Counted from the stretch's first letter, positions 11,791 to 22,068 are shown. The stretch is DNA of 64,000 nt from Argyresthia goedartella (GCA_949825045.1 OX463816.1:15495579-15559578); one strand, 5' to 3'. Program-made: numbers and translations. The notes: generated by a model from the letters alone, not told the origin.

Positions 11791-12407
11791 GAGTTAAGGT
11801 ATATATTTAGAATCACCTATAAATTAAAATAAAATAAAATAAATTAAAATATTGCAAACGCGCGACCGATACATTTTGGGTTTTTGGTCATCCTCCTTTC
11901 CAACATTAATATTGGTAGGTATTGTAGAGTTGTTTAAAGCGCATATCTCTGTCCTTCACTTTCCTACTATACCTAACGATATTACTGTTGGTAATTTTAA
12001 GTTTAAAATCATCTATTTCAGAACAGGCATCGATCGAAACTATTGTCAAAAGTGTGGTAGTGGTATACATATTTAAATAAACATTATTTTTATTTTATTA
12101 TTATTTTAACATTATTAAAACAATTACTGAATTTTCAAAGGATTTATTTCCACGTTGATAGTGATATGAAAGCTGAAAGTAGGGTAGAAAGCAACGTTTT
12201 GTTTTCTGGTAACGCTTAATCTCATTAATAATAGGCCATTTCTTGGTTTTTGTTTTTGTTTGTCTATTTGTCGAGTTAGTAACTAAATAAACCGTGAAAC
12301 TGTCCAAAAATAAAAAAGGAGAAATACAAAAATTTTTCAAGTGCAGAAAAACCGGCCACTGAAAACCTAATATTATATACATAGATATAACGTTTAGCAA
12401 AGCCTGG

Positions 12408-12625
12408 TGTGCCGGTCGACTATGTTAGCCATATTTCCACGTAATGTTAAGATAAGTTGACCACCGTCACAGATAAGGTATATTTATATTCATCACGTAG
12501 TTTTGTAGTAAGTTGTATATAAGCGTATAGTATTCCCTATAATAAATTAGTCTAGTATTTGCGCGTATCTCAAGCCTTTTACTTTACTCCCGAAGATGTC
12601 GCTCTCCTTATAATGGCCTCGGGCA
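12408..12625 (+). repeat. LTR of an unclassified LTR element, copy 1
   Basis: Starts TGTGCCGGTCGACTATG and ends CCTCGGGCA, with a TATA-like GTATATAAGC and an AATAAA signal inside. A primer-binding-like TGGTGACCCGAC follows at 12629. The same LTR is at 28784-29001, and a shortened copy preceded by a polypurine tract is at 30230-30365. Confidence 0.65.
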
Positions 12626-13077
12626 AAGTGGTGACCCGACTTCTGAACATCAGCAACCTTCGGTAATAGCAGCATGGACCCAGCCGCGAAGAAAACTCCG
12701 TGTGCTGCCACCTTAGAAGTGCAAGCAAGAAGCACTTCGTCCAAGATCGCCGAGCCCCGACTTCTGCATACCTATTTCAAACCACGCTGCAGAAATCCAT
12801 AATCAAGACCCCACCCAAACCAAGACGACATCAAGCAAGCTATGACGGACCAGAAGCCAAAAGATGAAGTGAAGATACCGCAAGAATAATGAACCGATAG
12901 TCAGCCGACTGCTGATTTATCAAAATGGAGCTCGCACCAGCAGAAACGAACGCGTCGGCAAATTCATTCACAGTAAGCAGATTTTCAAGTTCAAGACATA
13001 GGAAGCCGTTCCAGCCCCCAGAAGAGTATTGAAACATCATCGATATACCTAATCCAACGAATATTGAAATCATCCAG

Positions 13078-13640
13078 TGTTTAATATTTATGCTTCGGAA
13101 CGCACCGGTTTTTTGTTGCGCGGATCGACCGCGAGAAATCGGGACATCACTAGCGGAAACGGAGCCGCAGCTGTCACTCGTACCAACGAGATGAAAAATT
13201 TGAGGTTTTTTCTTTTCTTGTCGGGAGAAAAAACATGTCTGCTCAGGCGTCGGGCCATTGATTGTATTTCGGTGTAACAATTGTCTAATACTGGTGTCGA
13301 GCCTGGTCGGAGTGTTAATCATCAACATCGTCGGGAAATAAGTAGATTCGCGTCAGCGGTTGAGTGATCCGTGTTGTGATTGGATATCGTCGTATCGGTC
13401 GGCGACTCCTCGTGTCGGCAGGCAGCACGCCGGCGACAGCGTCGGGCAGCGAATAGTGAGATTCAGTCCCTATCCTACCCAAACTTGTGCTCCTATCCCG
13501 TATTCCTGCCTCGAATCGAGCTTTCGATTTTCGGTCTACGACGGCAAGGTAAAGTAACAATCAAGATGTTCTCTCCCGTGCTGGCAAAAACCCAGCCCCT
13601 CAAGATTCCACGCCGTTCGGTTGAGGCGTGGAATTAAACA
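13078..13640 (+). repeat. 5' LTR of BEL 1
   Basis: TGTTTAATATTTATGC to GGAATTAAACA, 563 bases. Compared with the 3' LTR it has about 24 extra bases near 13115 and about 50 extra bases near 13460-13510. A TGGTAGCAGG primer-binding-like stretch follows at 13644. I do not assign the tRNA. Confidence 0.9.
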
Positions 13641-13991
13641 TTTTGGTAGCAGGCGCGGTTTCCTAGTGGGAAATCACCGATTCACGGACGGTTGTAGGGT
13701 TGTTGCCACATTGTAGTTGGGAGAAAAGAATATCTCAGATTGGCCGGCAAGTCGGCAATGAGTCTGTGGTCGGTATACCACAATTAAAGTTCATTTTCGG
13801 TTAGTGAAAGTATAAGTGTCAATTTAGTTAACAATTATTATAAATTTGTAGTCGGAAACTACAGTTTGTGCGCATAAAAGATTGAACAGTCATTCTGCGA
13901 AGTAACTAGATTGTATTACTTGCGGTAGAATGTCGGGTTCTATAGTACTGCAGTGTTATTTCGGGTTACAGAGCAGGGTCGGGCTATTTAA

Positions 13992-16203
13992 CACATTGAA
14001 TGCCAAATATATTGTCAGGTAATAATTGGTTCCCACCATACAAACGGTCTACTACGTAATACTACGTACTCGGCTTCCCGTTTAAAAACGACATGTGTGG
14101 TGCCTACTACGCAATATTACGTATACGCAACATTACGTAGGTAGGCACCCATAATAATATTATTATTCTGGACGCCCACCTACCCACAATATTGCGTATA
14201 CGCCTCCCTCTCATCTTCTGACCCTTTTCCACCTAGATCACGCCATATATCACCCGATCGATACAGTTATTGCGTCATGCTTAGTGTCACGCGCTGCGTG
14301 CAGTGAGATTCACGTTGAATTAGGTTGATTTGTCGCCATGCCACGTGTACGCGGATCGAATCGACGTATTTTACGTGGTCATCGGAGAATACGTTCAGGG
14401 CGACAGCTACAAGAACATCAAATTGCTGCCGTCCTTTATGAAGAACAATCGTCAGATGACGGGGATTTTTCTCCGGGGTCCGGTGACGATTATGATCCTG
14501 AGCAGGATGAAAATCAAAGTCCTTCAACGGAAAGTGATTCGTCTTCTGAACCCGATGAAGAGGCGCCATCGCCACCGCCTGGAGTCGAAGGGCCGTCATG
14601 TGATCCAGAATTTCAGTGGAAAATGGATTCGGCAAGACCGCAACGTTTCCCTTTTTTAGGGGAACCAGGTATAAAGACCAATTTTACTTCTTCGGCGAGT
14701 GCTTTGGCTGATATATTTTTTTCTGAAGATTTTTTGGGTTCTATGGTGCAAGCAACTAATATTTACGCTCATCGCATGGCTGGTCCTTTACAAAAACACT
14801 CACGGTTTAGATACTGGAAAGACACCACTATCGCGGAAATGCGCAAGTTTGTTGGTATGTTGCTTTATATGGGATTGACGAAGTTACCCACAATTGCACA
14901 TTACTGGAAGTTAGATCAACTTTATAACTTGCCACTTTTTAGACAAATCATGAGTAGAAATCGATTCCAAATATTGCTGCGATATTTTCACTTTTCTGAG
15001 AACGACGATGCATCGACATCAAGGCTTCATAAAATACAACCGATACTAGACAGATTCAACAATATTATGGCTGATGTCTACTATCCCGAAGCTAATCTGA
15101 GTATTGACGAGTCGATGGTTCTGTGGAGAGGAAGATTAGTTTTCCGGCAGTATATCAAGAATAAAAAACATAAATACGGCGTAAAATTATACGAACTCTG
15201 CGAGTCTTCGGGAATAGTCATGAAAATACGTGTTTATAAAGGGAAAAGTGAAAGACCATCACCTGGTGTTCTGCACAGCACGGAAGTTATACTAGATGGT
15301 CTCATATTACTCTTGCCTTAGAAAGACGCTTAGATGGCACAAAAAATTAGCACTGCACATCTTTGAGGTTTACGTACAAAACGCGCACAAGTTGCTACGT
15401 TTGAAAGACCGCACATCCAAAATAAGGCTCTTGAAGTTTCGGGAAGACTTCGTAAAATATCTACTGGGACTGAACTATGGCGATATTACTCCCGCAGCTG
15501 CAGAAGCACCTGGACCACAAATACCGCCAATACAGTCTGAAGAAGATCAAGCAGACCCACCTCTGCCTCTGCTGCCATCGCCGTTGCTGCCTGGGCCATC
15601 TGTACCACCTGCATCGCCAGCTGTTCATAAAAGTCGTGTCCCATTGAGAAATTTTCATTACCTAGAAAAGCTCCCACCTACTACGAAAAAAGCTGTTCCA
15701 GCGAAGCCTTGTCGTGTCTGCACCAAAAATAAAAAACGAAAGGAGTCATCTTTCGTATGTGTCACTTGCCCGGAGAAGCCTGCCTTGTGTGTTGTCAACT
15801 GTTTTTACACTTACCACACTGATCCTCGTTTTGCATAATTGTATCTAAAAATTCTTTAAGTACCTACTAGGTTATTGTTCTTACAAGTTCCTGTTTTTTT
15901 TTAAATATTATTATCGATCTCATTAGTTATAAAACGAATTTTCGATCTCATTATAAAACTCTACTTTTATGCCTCAAAGGGCCTAAGAAATTTTGTGATT
16001 TGAAAAGTTTTTAAATAATAAAGTTACTTTTTTTCTATGTCGAGTCTAATTCAAGATGCCAACGAACCTAAAAATGTCCTTTCCAGGAGGCCTGATCACA
16101 CAAACACTCATTTAAACTGTAAGAAAGTGCTACGTTGTATTACGTACTTGGCCCCTAGCATCACTAGTACCTACGCAATATTGCGTAGTTGGCATTTAAT
16201 GTG
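13992..16203 (+). mobile_element. piggyBac-type transposon, internally deleted
   Basis: Terminal inverted repeats are CACATTGAATGCCAA at 13992-14006 and TTGGCATTTAATGTG at 16189-16203, one mismatch apart, flanked on both sides by TTAA (13988-13991 and 16204-16207), the hallmark target duplication of piggyBac. Subterminal regions on both sides carry repeated TACGCAATATTGCGTA-like palindromes. At 2.2 kb it is shorter than usual because the central part of the transposase gene is missing. Both ends look intact, so mobilisation by an enzyme supplied elsewhere is conceivable. Confidence 0.92.
14338..15838 (+). pseudogene. piggyBac transposase with a central deletion
   Basis: The transposase would cut at TTAA and move the element. 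The ATG at 14338 follows the end region directly. Residues 1-85 are acidic and low-complexity, as in the family. Residues about 100-320 match the DDE_Tnp_1_7 fold, with YWKLDQLYNLPLFRQIMSRNRF and the first catalytic Asp in LSIDESMVLWRGR. The frame ends at 15321, where the text jumps from HSTEVIL to the C-terminal part. That part continues in another frame from about 15325 with RWHKKLALHIFEVY and a Cys-rich tail (CRVC, CVTC, CVVNCFYTYH). The segment with the second and third catalytic Asp (normally in a DNFYTS-like block) is absent, roughly 500 bases, so the enzyme cannot work. Confidence 0.9.
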
Positions 16204-16659
16204 TTAAGGGGTATTAAGCTGATTTTGCTGACCTCAGTAGAAGTGTGGGTCATATCGGAGGGGCCACTTCTAGAAGGTCACAGCTACCTTCATTATATTA
16301 AAAATAGCTTGGATTTCGGAATCCAGTGTGGGTTAGGGTGCTATATTGTTTAGGTTTATAGTCTCGGAGCCCACCACTTATTATTTTGTATTGTTTTCAT
16401 AATCAAGTTTTGTGGGTTATTTTTGTATTGTGTTTTATGGTGGCATTCTCTAATTGATTTATAGTGTATATTTATAAGGTGTATGTCCACAGGGCGACCA
16501 TATTAAATATTGTTTAGGATTTAATTGTTTTAGTGGTTGCCTTGGTTTTTACAACTTAGTTTTAATTTCTGTGCCCAGCGCTGACGGGCAAGTGCTGGTC
16601 TCTGGCTGTGCTTAGTTCGGTAGTGAAGCATAGGACCAAAAACAATTGAATCGGTAACC

Positions 16660-18477
16660 ATGGAACCTTCGCCCTTGACGGTACTGCGGTATGGTGTCCG
16701 TGAGGAGATGAGATGGCTCGCCCATACTCACAAGTATGTGGAGCGACCTGACATGGACGATGTCCTGCTCAAGCGTGTGGAGGACGCAATGACACGCGTC
16801 GGGAAGGTGTGTCGGCTGGCTGCGGAGGCTGAAGCCCTCTTGCTTACGGATGAGGCTTCGGTGGCTGCAGTGAAGCAGCTCTGCGCGGATGCTGACCAAG
16901 CGATGGAGTGCTTGGGCGACATCGAGCGTCGCGCGGAGAAAATTAAGCGGTCGCGACGGAATGAACGCGGGGAGGGTAGCGGAGACCCGCCCCCTAAGGG
17001 TGTTGTTGGACGGCTGCCACACCTGGAGATTCCGGCCTTCGGTGGGGCAATTGATGAGTGGCCGGCATTCATCAATTTGTTCGATAGCTTGGTCCACGGT
17101 CGGGACGACCTGGACAACGCCTACAAGTTGGCCCAACTACTGATGGCACTGCGGGGTGAACCGAAGGAGTTGGTCGGTCACCTAACGGTCACGGCAGGCA
17201 ATTACGAGATAGCCCGGTCCATATTGTTTGACCGCTACCAGCACAAACGGCGGTTGGTTGATGCGCAGCTGGGGAAGCTGTTTAGCATCCCAAGAATAAC
17301 CCGGGATGTTGACATCCGGGTACAGGTCCTCAGCCCTGTGCTGGTGGCCACTAAGGCCCTTCAGAACCTTGGTCTGCCGGTAGACCAATGGTCATATATC
17401 GTGTTGTATATGGTTTTATCACGGTTGCCTGCAGCTGTTCAAAGTCGGTTTGAACAGCTGCATGGGGGCAGTAGCTCGGAACTGCCCACGCTCGTCCAAT
17501 TAACGGATTTTTTGGAGGGTGAATGCAGGCGATGCGACACATTGGATACGGAGGCCAGTGTGCAGCACCAACCCGCGCGGATGCAGGAGGGGCCGCGCCC
17601 ACCGCCCCCACGGGGGGGTGGGCGGTCAAAACAATTTGGCGTTTTGAATGCCGCGCCGTCGGGTGACGGCTGTGTGCACTGCGACAGTGCCGGTCATGAG
17701 GTGACCAGTTGCGCCAACTTTAAGGCGCTCGGGGTAGCTGCCCGCAGGAAGGTAGTCTTCCGCCACCGATTGTGTTTCGGTTGTTTGGGGCCGCACCCGC
17801 TGAGCGAGTGCTCACGCGCGTCCCCCTGTGAGTGCTGCGGTGGCAAGCACCACATCGTGTTGTGCCTGAACCGGTCAGGCCCTTCGGATGATCACCAGGG
17901 CCGGACTCAGGTTGGTCGGTTACAGGGCCCAACCAGGGCCGGACCCAGTCCCCCTCCGGGCAACGGGAGTCACCAACGGGGTGACTGGGGTACCCGCGGA
18001 CGGGACCCCCCCCGAGGGGAAGGGGGCAGCGCGGGGGGTAACAGGCGGGATAGCCGGGGTTCGGTCGCCGCTGTCCAGGGTCAGCGAGGACTTCGGGCCG
18101 CTGGCTCACCGCGTGTTACGGGCGGGTGTCAGATGGCACCTATGAAGGGCGCGAAGGCTGGGAGCCCACCACCTTCTGCGCCACCCTGCCCGTCGCTCTG
18201 GGAGGCGAACAGGGAGGCGAACAGTCGGATGTCGCCCCCATTCCTAGAGCGCCCCAGGTTGGATCCGCTCTCCCCCCTCCATCCACGGTGGCCACCGGGC
18301 ACACCGTTCACAGTCCGGTATGGTCGGGTACCGGGACAGCGAGGGGCCTATTATGCGGGTTGGGACCCCCTGATGTACATACGGTCTGATATGCCACCGG
18401 TGGCATATCAGACCGTACCGAGTTGCCAGGCCGACGGGGGTCCCAGCGGGTTCGGATCCCGCGGAGGTTCTCGCTAG
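16660..18477 (+). CDS. gag: BEL 1 Gag
   Basis: 605-residue capsid/nucleocapsid polyprotein that would package element RNA. The ATG at 16660 is the first good start in the frame. Residues 1-110 are helical and charged; residues about 120-270 match the DUF1759-type Pao Gag region (LEIPAFGGAIDEWPAFINLF, then a long Leu-rich helical part). Three zinc knuckles follow at about 337-405: C-x2-C-x4-H-x4-C, then two C-x2-C-x3-H-x4-C. The last 180 residues are Pro/Gly/Arg-rich. Codon use is distinctly GC-rich against the AT-rich surroundings. The frame ends in one TAG at 18475-18477, and the same frame stays open into protease. A 38-bp perfect palindrome lies in its 3' part. Confidence 0.85.
   Translation: MEPSPLTVLRYGVREEMRWLAHTHKYVERPDMDDVLLKRVEDAMTRVGKVCRLAAEAEALLLTDEASVAAVKQLCADADQAMECLGDIERRAEKIKRSRRNERGEGSGDPPPKGVVGRLPHLEIPAFGGAIDEWPAFINLFDSLVHGRDDLDNAYKLAQLLMALRGEPKELVGHLTVTAGNYEIARSILFDRYQHKRRLVDAQLGKLFSIPRITRDVDIRVQVLSPVLVATKALQNLGLPVDQWSYIVLYMVLSRLPAAVQSRFEQLHGGSSSELPTLVQLTDFLEGECRRCDTLDTEASVQHQPARMQEGPRPPPPRGGGRSKQFGVLNAAPSGDGCVHCDSAGHEVTSCANFKALGVAARRKVVFRHRLCFGCLGPHPLSECSRASPCECCGGKHHIVLCLNRSGPSDDHQGRTQVGRLQGPTRAGPSPPPGNGSHQRGDWGTRGRDPPRGEGGSAGGNRRDSRGSVAAVQGQRGLRAAGSPRVTGGCQMAPMKGAKAGSPPPSAPPCPSLWEANREANSRMSPPFLERPRLDPLSPLHPRWPPGTPFTVRYGRVPGQRGAYYAGWDPLMYIRSDMPPVAYQTVPSCQADGGPSGFGSRGGSR
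18380..18417. repeat. 38-bp perfect palindrome in BEL 1 gag
   Basis: The left arm TACGGTCTGATATGCCACC (18380-18398) is followed immediately, with no spacer, by its exact reverse complement (18399-18417). The reading frame stays open through it. Confidence 0.95.
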
Positions 18478-18522
18478 GGACACGCCGCCCACTTACAGGG
18501 TGCCGCCACTCCACAGACGGTC

Positions 18523-21500
18523 ATGCTCCCCACCGCCTCGGTGATAGCGTGGAGTTCGGACGGCAAATCTTGTGTGGTACGAGCACTATTGGACTCGGGG
18601 GCCCAGGGGTGCTTAGTCTCGTGCAACCTTGTTAGACGGTTGGGCATTTCGGTAAGGGAGTATCCACATTCCATTCGGGGAATTGGGAACACGGAAGTCG
18701 GTTCCGTTAAGGGAGTATGTCGGATTACTCTCTCGTCACGGGTGGATTCATCGGTGAATCTGACGGTCACGGCATTAGTCATGCCTAATGTGATGGGCTC
18801 ACACCCCCACGTACGGTTGTCGCCCTCGGTGCGACAGTTGGTCGCTGGGTTGTCACTGGCTGACCCGGAGTTCGATATTCCGGGCCCAGTAGACATTTTA
18901 TTGGGTGTCGATGCCTTGGGATACCTGTTAGTGCCAGGTGTCCACGTGTTGCAGGCGACTGGTCTGGTTTCGGTCAACACCAGACTGGGCCATGCGGTAA
19001 TGGTTCCGGTCATGCCAGCTGCCCCACGCCTAGCGACTCGTAGTCCCTTATTCGGTTCTGTACTCTCGGAGGTGATACAGAAGTTTTGGGAGGTGGAGGA
19101 ACCACCTACGGTCCGCCGGTTGGACCCGGTTGAAGAAGAGTGTGAACAGTTTTATCGGAAAAATACTGGTCGCCTTCGGTCAGGTCGATTTCTCACACGT
19201 CTTCCATTCTGGAGTGATCACCCACCGCTGGGCAGTTCACACCATGCAGCCGAGACGCGGCTTCTGTCGATGGAACGACGCATGAAGCGTGACGGGATTT
19301 TCCGGCAGAAGTACGTCGACTTCATGCGGGAATACGAGTCGCTCGGCCACATGTCGGTTTCGGGTATCGACTGGAAGCGTGAAGACCACTGCTTCCTGCC
19401 CCATCACGCGGTCTTGAGGACCCCGGAGGGCAAAATACGGGTAGTATTCGATGGATCGGCATCAACATCTAACGGCATGAACCTGAACCAGTGTTTGCAT
19501 TCAGGGCCGAAGTTGAACCATGACATCGCGGATGTTATCACACGGTTCCGTCGACACAATGTTGTGTTTGTAGCTGACATCCGGATGCTGTTTAGACAGA
19601 CGGTCATTCACCCTGACGATAGACGGTATCAGCTGATACTGTGGCGAGAGAGCCCAGATCAGCCCATCAGGGTGTACGAGCTGAACACCAACACGTACGG
19701 GCTACAGTCTAGTCCTTATTTGGCGATTCGCACTCTGCGGGAGTTAGCGGATCGAGAACGGTTAAACTTCCCTAGAGGAGCAGCGATCCTGGAGCAGGAT
19801 CTCTACGTGGACGATATCTGTACCGGTGCAGATTCAGTAGAGGAGGCGCTCGCTCGACGGGACGAGCTAGTTGAGCTCTTACGGGGTGGAGGTTACGAGC
19901 TCCGGAAATGGATGTCGAACTCTCCAGAGTTACTGACTGGTCTTCCGGATGACTACCAGCAGGATCCCCACATTTTTGAAAATTTGGAAAATCCAAATAT
20001 GTTGTCGGTATTAGGCGTCCAGTACCAGCCGGTGTCAGACATGTTTTCGTATCGGGTCGAGTTGGACTCCCCGAAGGTCTGGACGAAACGGAACGTCCTT
20101 TCAACAGTGGCTAGGACATTTGATCCAAACGGGTGGATCACCCCGGTAACATTTCAGCTCAAGTGTTTTATGCAGCAATTGTGGTCTGCTGAGCTGAAAT
20201 GGGACGACCCGATCGGCGGGTCATTGAGCTCAGAGTGGGACTCGTTCTTTTCGACCCTCCCTGGCATCAATCGGATTTCACTGCCACGGAGGTTGGTCCC
20301 CACCAAACGATACACCGCCACCCTGCATGGGTTTTGCAATGCCTCGGAGAAGGGCTACGGAGCTGCGGTATATCTGCGTACGGTCGACTCCTCGGGGGAG
20401 GTTGATGTGCGGTTGGTCATGGCCAAGAGCAAGGTTGCGCCGTTGCGCACTCGCCTGACCATTCCCAAGTTAGAGCTTTCGGGAGCGGCTCTCCTGACTC
20501 GTCTGCTCAACCACACGATGACGGTTCTTCGTGGGTCAATAGCGTTGGAAGATACGGTCTACGCTTGGACGGACAGCCAGATTGTGTTATGCTGGCTGAA
20601 GGCTTCAGTTCACAAGCTGGAGATTTTTGTGGCGAATCGGGTTTCGCAGATTTTGAATTCGGAGGTTCCCTTAATCTGGAGACATGTTCCAGGGGAAATG
20701 AACCCAGCAGACTGTGCGTCTCGTGGGTGTCACGTTCCGGAGTTGGTTGGACATCCCTTGTGGTGGGGTCCAAAATGGTTGACTCAAGCCGAATCGGATT
20801 GGCCAATGAGTCCACGCTTTACCACGGCGAACGGCGCCTTGACAGTCGGTGTCTGTACGACGCAACCAGAGCCGGAAGAGGAGTTCAGCCTGCTGGAACG
20901 GTACAGCTCGCTCAACAAGCTGGTCAATGTGACCGCCTGGATCTGCCGATTTGCGCGGAATTGTCGGAATTCTGAGGCGCAACGAGTGCGGACACAGGTC
21001 CTGACACCACGGGAACGGAACCATGCGTTGTTCGCATTGGTACGGAACGTGCAGACGGTGCACTTTAAGTCCGAATTGGACATTCTGAGACGCGGACGCG
21101 TCCAACTGAAGGGAGCTGTGGCTCGGCTCAACCCGTTTATTGACCCTCAAGGATTGCTGAGGGTAGGAGGTCGGCTGCGGAATGCTAACCTGCCTTATGC
21201 GGCTCGCCACCCGTTGTTACTCCCTAGGAAAGGGAAGTTGGTCGAACTGTTGATACAGGATCGACACATTCGGAATGGGCATATCGGATGCCACGCCTTG
21301 ATGGCGTTTCTCCAGCGCGAGTTCTGGATTCTATCGGGAAGACGCTTAGTGCGTAGCGTCGTATTGCGGTGCCTGCCTTGTTATCGGGCCAAGGCGGCTA
21401 CGATGCAGCCCCAGATGGGCGTTTTACCCTCGGATAGGGTTAACGAAATCCAGCCCTTTGCGGGTGTCGGAACGGATTTCGCGGGACCATTCATGGTCAA

Positions 21501-22068
21501 GTCTTCACAGCTACGGAACGCCAGATTAGTGAAGGCATACCTGTGCGTCTTCGTGTGCTTGGCCACGAAGGCAGTCCACTTGGAGGCGGTCAGTGACCTC
21601 ACTACAGAGGCATTTATCGCATGTCTAGATCGGTTCGTCTCACGAAGGGTCCTCCCGACATTAATCCGTTCGGACAACGGCACAAATTTTGTCGGAGCCA
21701 GGCGATATCTGCAGGAGGTCACTCAATTCCTGAACGGTAACCGGGATGCCATCGGTACGGCTTGCTCCCGTCGAGGGATTGAATGGGTTTTCAGTCCGCC
21801 GGGATGTCCTCATTGGGGAGGAATATTTGAGGCTGCGGTTAAATCGGCTAAGTCGCACCTGACGAGGATCATCGGTGAGACCTCTCTACGCTTTGAAGAG
21901 ATTGCGACGCTGTTCTGTAAGATTGAAATGACACTGAAGTCGCGTCCGTTGTGCCCGCTCAGTTCGGATCCAAATGATTTGGAAGCGTTGACTCCGGGTC
22001 ACTTCCTGATAGGTCAGCCCCTTAACGCCCTGCCAGAATACCCATTCGGTGATCTGCCACCTAGTTAA
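18523..22068 (+). CDS. pol: BEL 1 Pol: protease, RT, RNase H, integrase
   Basis: 1,181 residues from the ATG at 18523, but the same frame is open from 18478, directly after the gag TAG. An aspartic protease is marked by ALLDSGAQ (about residue 20). The RT has VFVADIRMLFRQ, NTYGLQSSPYLA and the catalytic YVDD (about 427). RNase H has HGFCNASEKGYGAAVY (about 605), where the first catalytic Asp of the HGFCDASE pattern is Asn, and WTDSQIVLCWL. Integrase has the HHCC finger (HIRNGHIG...CLPC, about 915-955) and a D,D,E core: GTDFAGPF (about 985), RSDNGTNF (about 1048) and WGGIFEAAVKSAK (about 1103). The frame stops at TAA 22066-22068 inside a hairpin; its natural tail continues at 22089 in another frame. 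RNase H activity is doubtful. Confidence 0.85.
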   Translation: MLPTASVIAWSSDGKSCVVRALLDSGAQGCLVSCNLVRRLGISVREYPHSIRGIGNTEVGSVKGVCRITLSSRVDSSVNLTVTALVMPNVMGSHPHVRLSPSVRQLVAGLSLADPEFDIPGPVDILLGVDALGYLLVPGVHVLQATGLVSVNTRLGHAVMVPVMPAAPRLATRSPLFGSVLSEVIQKFWEVEEPPTVRRLDPVEEECEQFYRKNTGRLRSGRFLTRLPFWSDHPPLGSSHHAAETRLLSMERRMKRDGIFRQKYVDFMREYESLGHMSVSGIDWKREDHCFLPHHAVLRTPEGKIRVVFDGSASTSNGMNLNQCLHSGPKLNHDIADVITRFRRHNVVFVADIRMLFRQTVIHPDDRRYQLILWRESPDQPIRVYELNTNTYGLQSSPYLAIRTLRELADRERLNFPRGAAILEQDLYVDDICTGADSVEEALARRDELVELLRGGGYELRKWMSNSPELLTGLPDDYQQDPHIFENLENPNMLSVLGVQYQPVSDMFSYRVELDSPKVWTKRNVLSTVARTFDPNGWITPVTFQLKCFMQQLWSAELKWDDPIGGSLSSEWDSFFSTLPGINRISLPRRLVPTKRYTATLHGFCNASEKGYGAAVYLRTVDSSGEVDVRLVMAKSKVAPLRTRLTIPKLELSGAALLTRLLNHTMTVLRGSIALEDTVYAWTDSQIVLCWLKASVHKLEIFVANRVSQILNSEVPLIWRHVPGEMNPADCASRGCHVPELVGHPLWWGPKWLTQAESDWPMSPRFTTANGALTVGVCTTQPEPEEEFSLLERYSSLNKLVNVTAWICRFARNCRNSEAQRVRTQVLTPRERNHALFALVRNVQTVHFKSELDILRRGRVQLKGAVARLNPFIDPQGLLRVGGRLRNANLPYAARHPLLLPRKGKLVELLIQDRHIRNGHIGCHALMAFLQREFWILSGRRLVRSVVLRCLPCYRAKAATMQPQMGVLPSDRVNEIQPFAGVGTDFAGPFMVKSSQLRNARLVKAYLCVFVCLATKAVHLEAVSDLTTEAFIACLDRFVSRRVLPTLIRSDNGTNFVGARRYLQEVTQFLNGNRDAIGTACSRRGIEWVFSPPGCPHWGGIFEAAVKSAKSHLTRIIGETSLRFEEIATLFCKIEMTLKSRPLCPLSSDPNDLEALTPGHFLIGQPLNALPEYPFGDLPPS

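Larger units (their letters stand above)
11105..13077 (+). repeat. 1.96-kb direct duplication, copy 1
   Basis: From CTTCCAGTCGTCTTCTGGTG to GAAATCATCCAG this stretch matches 27494-29451 at roughly 97 percent or better by eye, with small indels. It holds a GGGTTCCGT-type repeat, an AT-rich segment and a 218-bp LTR (12408-12625). Copy 1 is cut at 13078 by the BEL element; copy 2 runs on past the equivalent point. Because the unit includes flanking DNA as well as the LTR, it is a segmental duplication or a composite mobile unit, not a simple insertion of the LTR element. Confidence 0.85.
13641..16659 (+). other. BEL 1 5' leader, interrupted by piggyBac
   Basis: Non-coding leader between the 5' LTR and gag. 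About 800 bases belong to BEL (13641-13987 and 16208-16659); the middle is the piggyBac insert with its TTAA duplication. The leader begins with the primer-binding-like TGGTAGCAGGCGCGG. No small gene is seen in the BEL part. Confidence 0.7.

Noticed and set aside
12101..12744. Minus-strand frames of 99 and 65 codons repeated at 28477 and 29120
   Set aside because: Their conservation only reflects the direct duplication; the second lies across the LTR and primer site.
17351..18514. Several minus-strand and alternative frames within BEL gag
   Set aside because: They mirror the GC-rich gag coding sequence and have no motifs of their own.
20154..21210. Antisense frames within BEL pol as separate genes
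   Set aside because: All protein family motifs are on the plus strand; the antisense frames have none.
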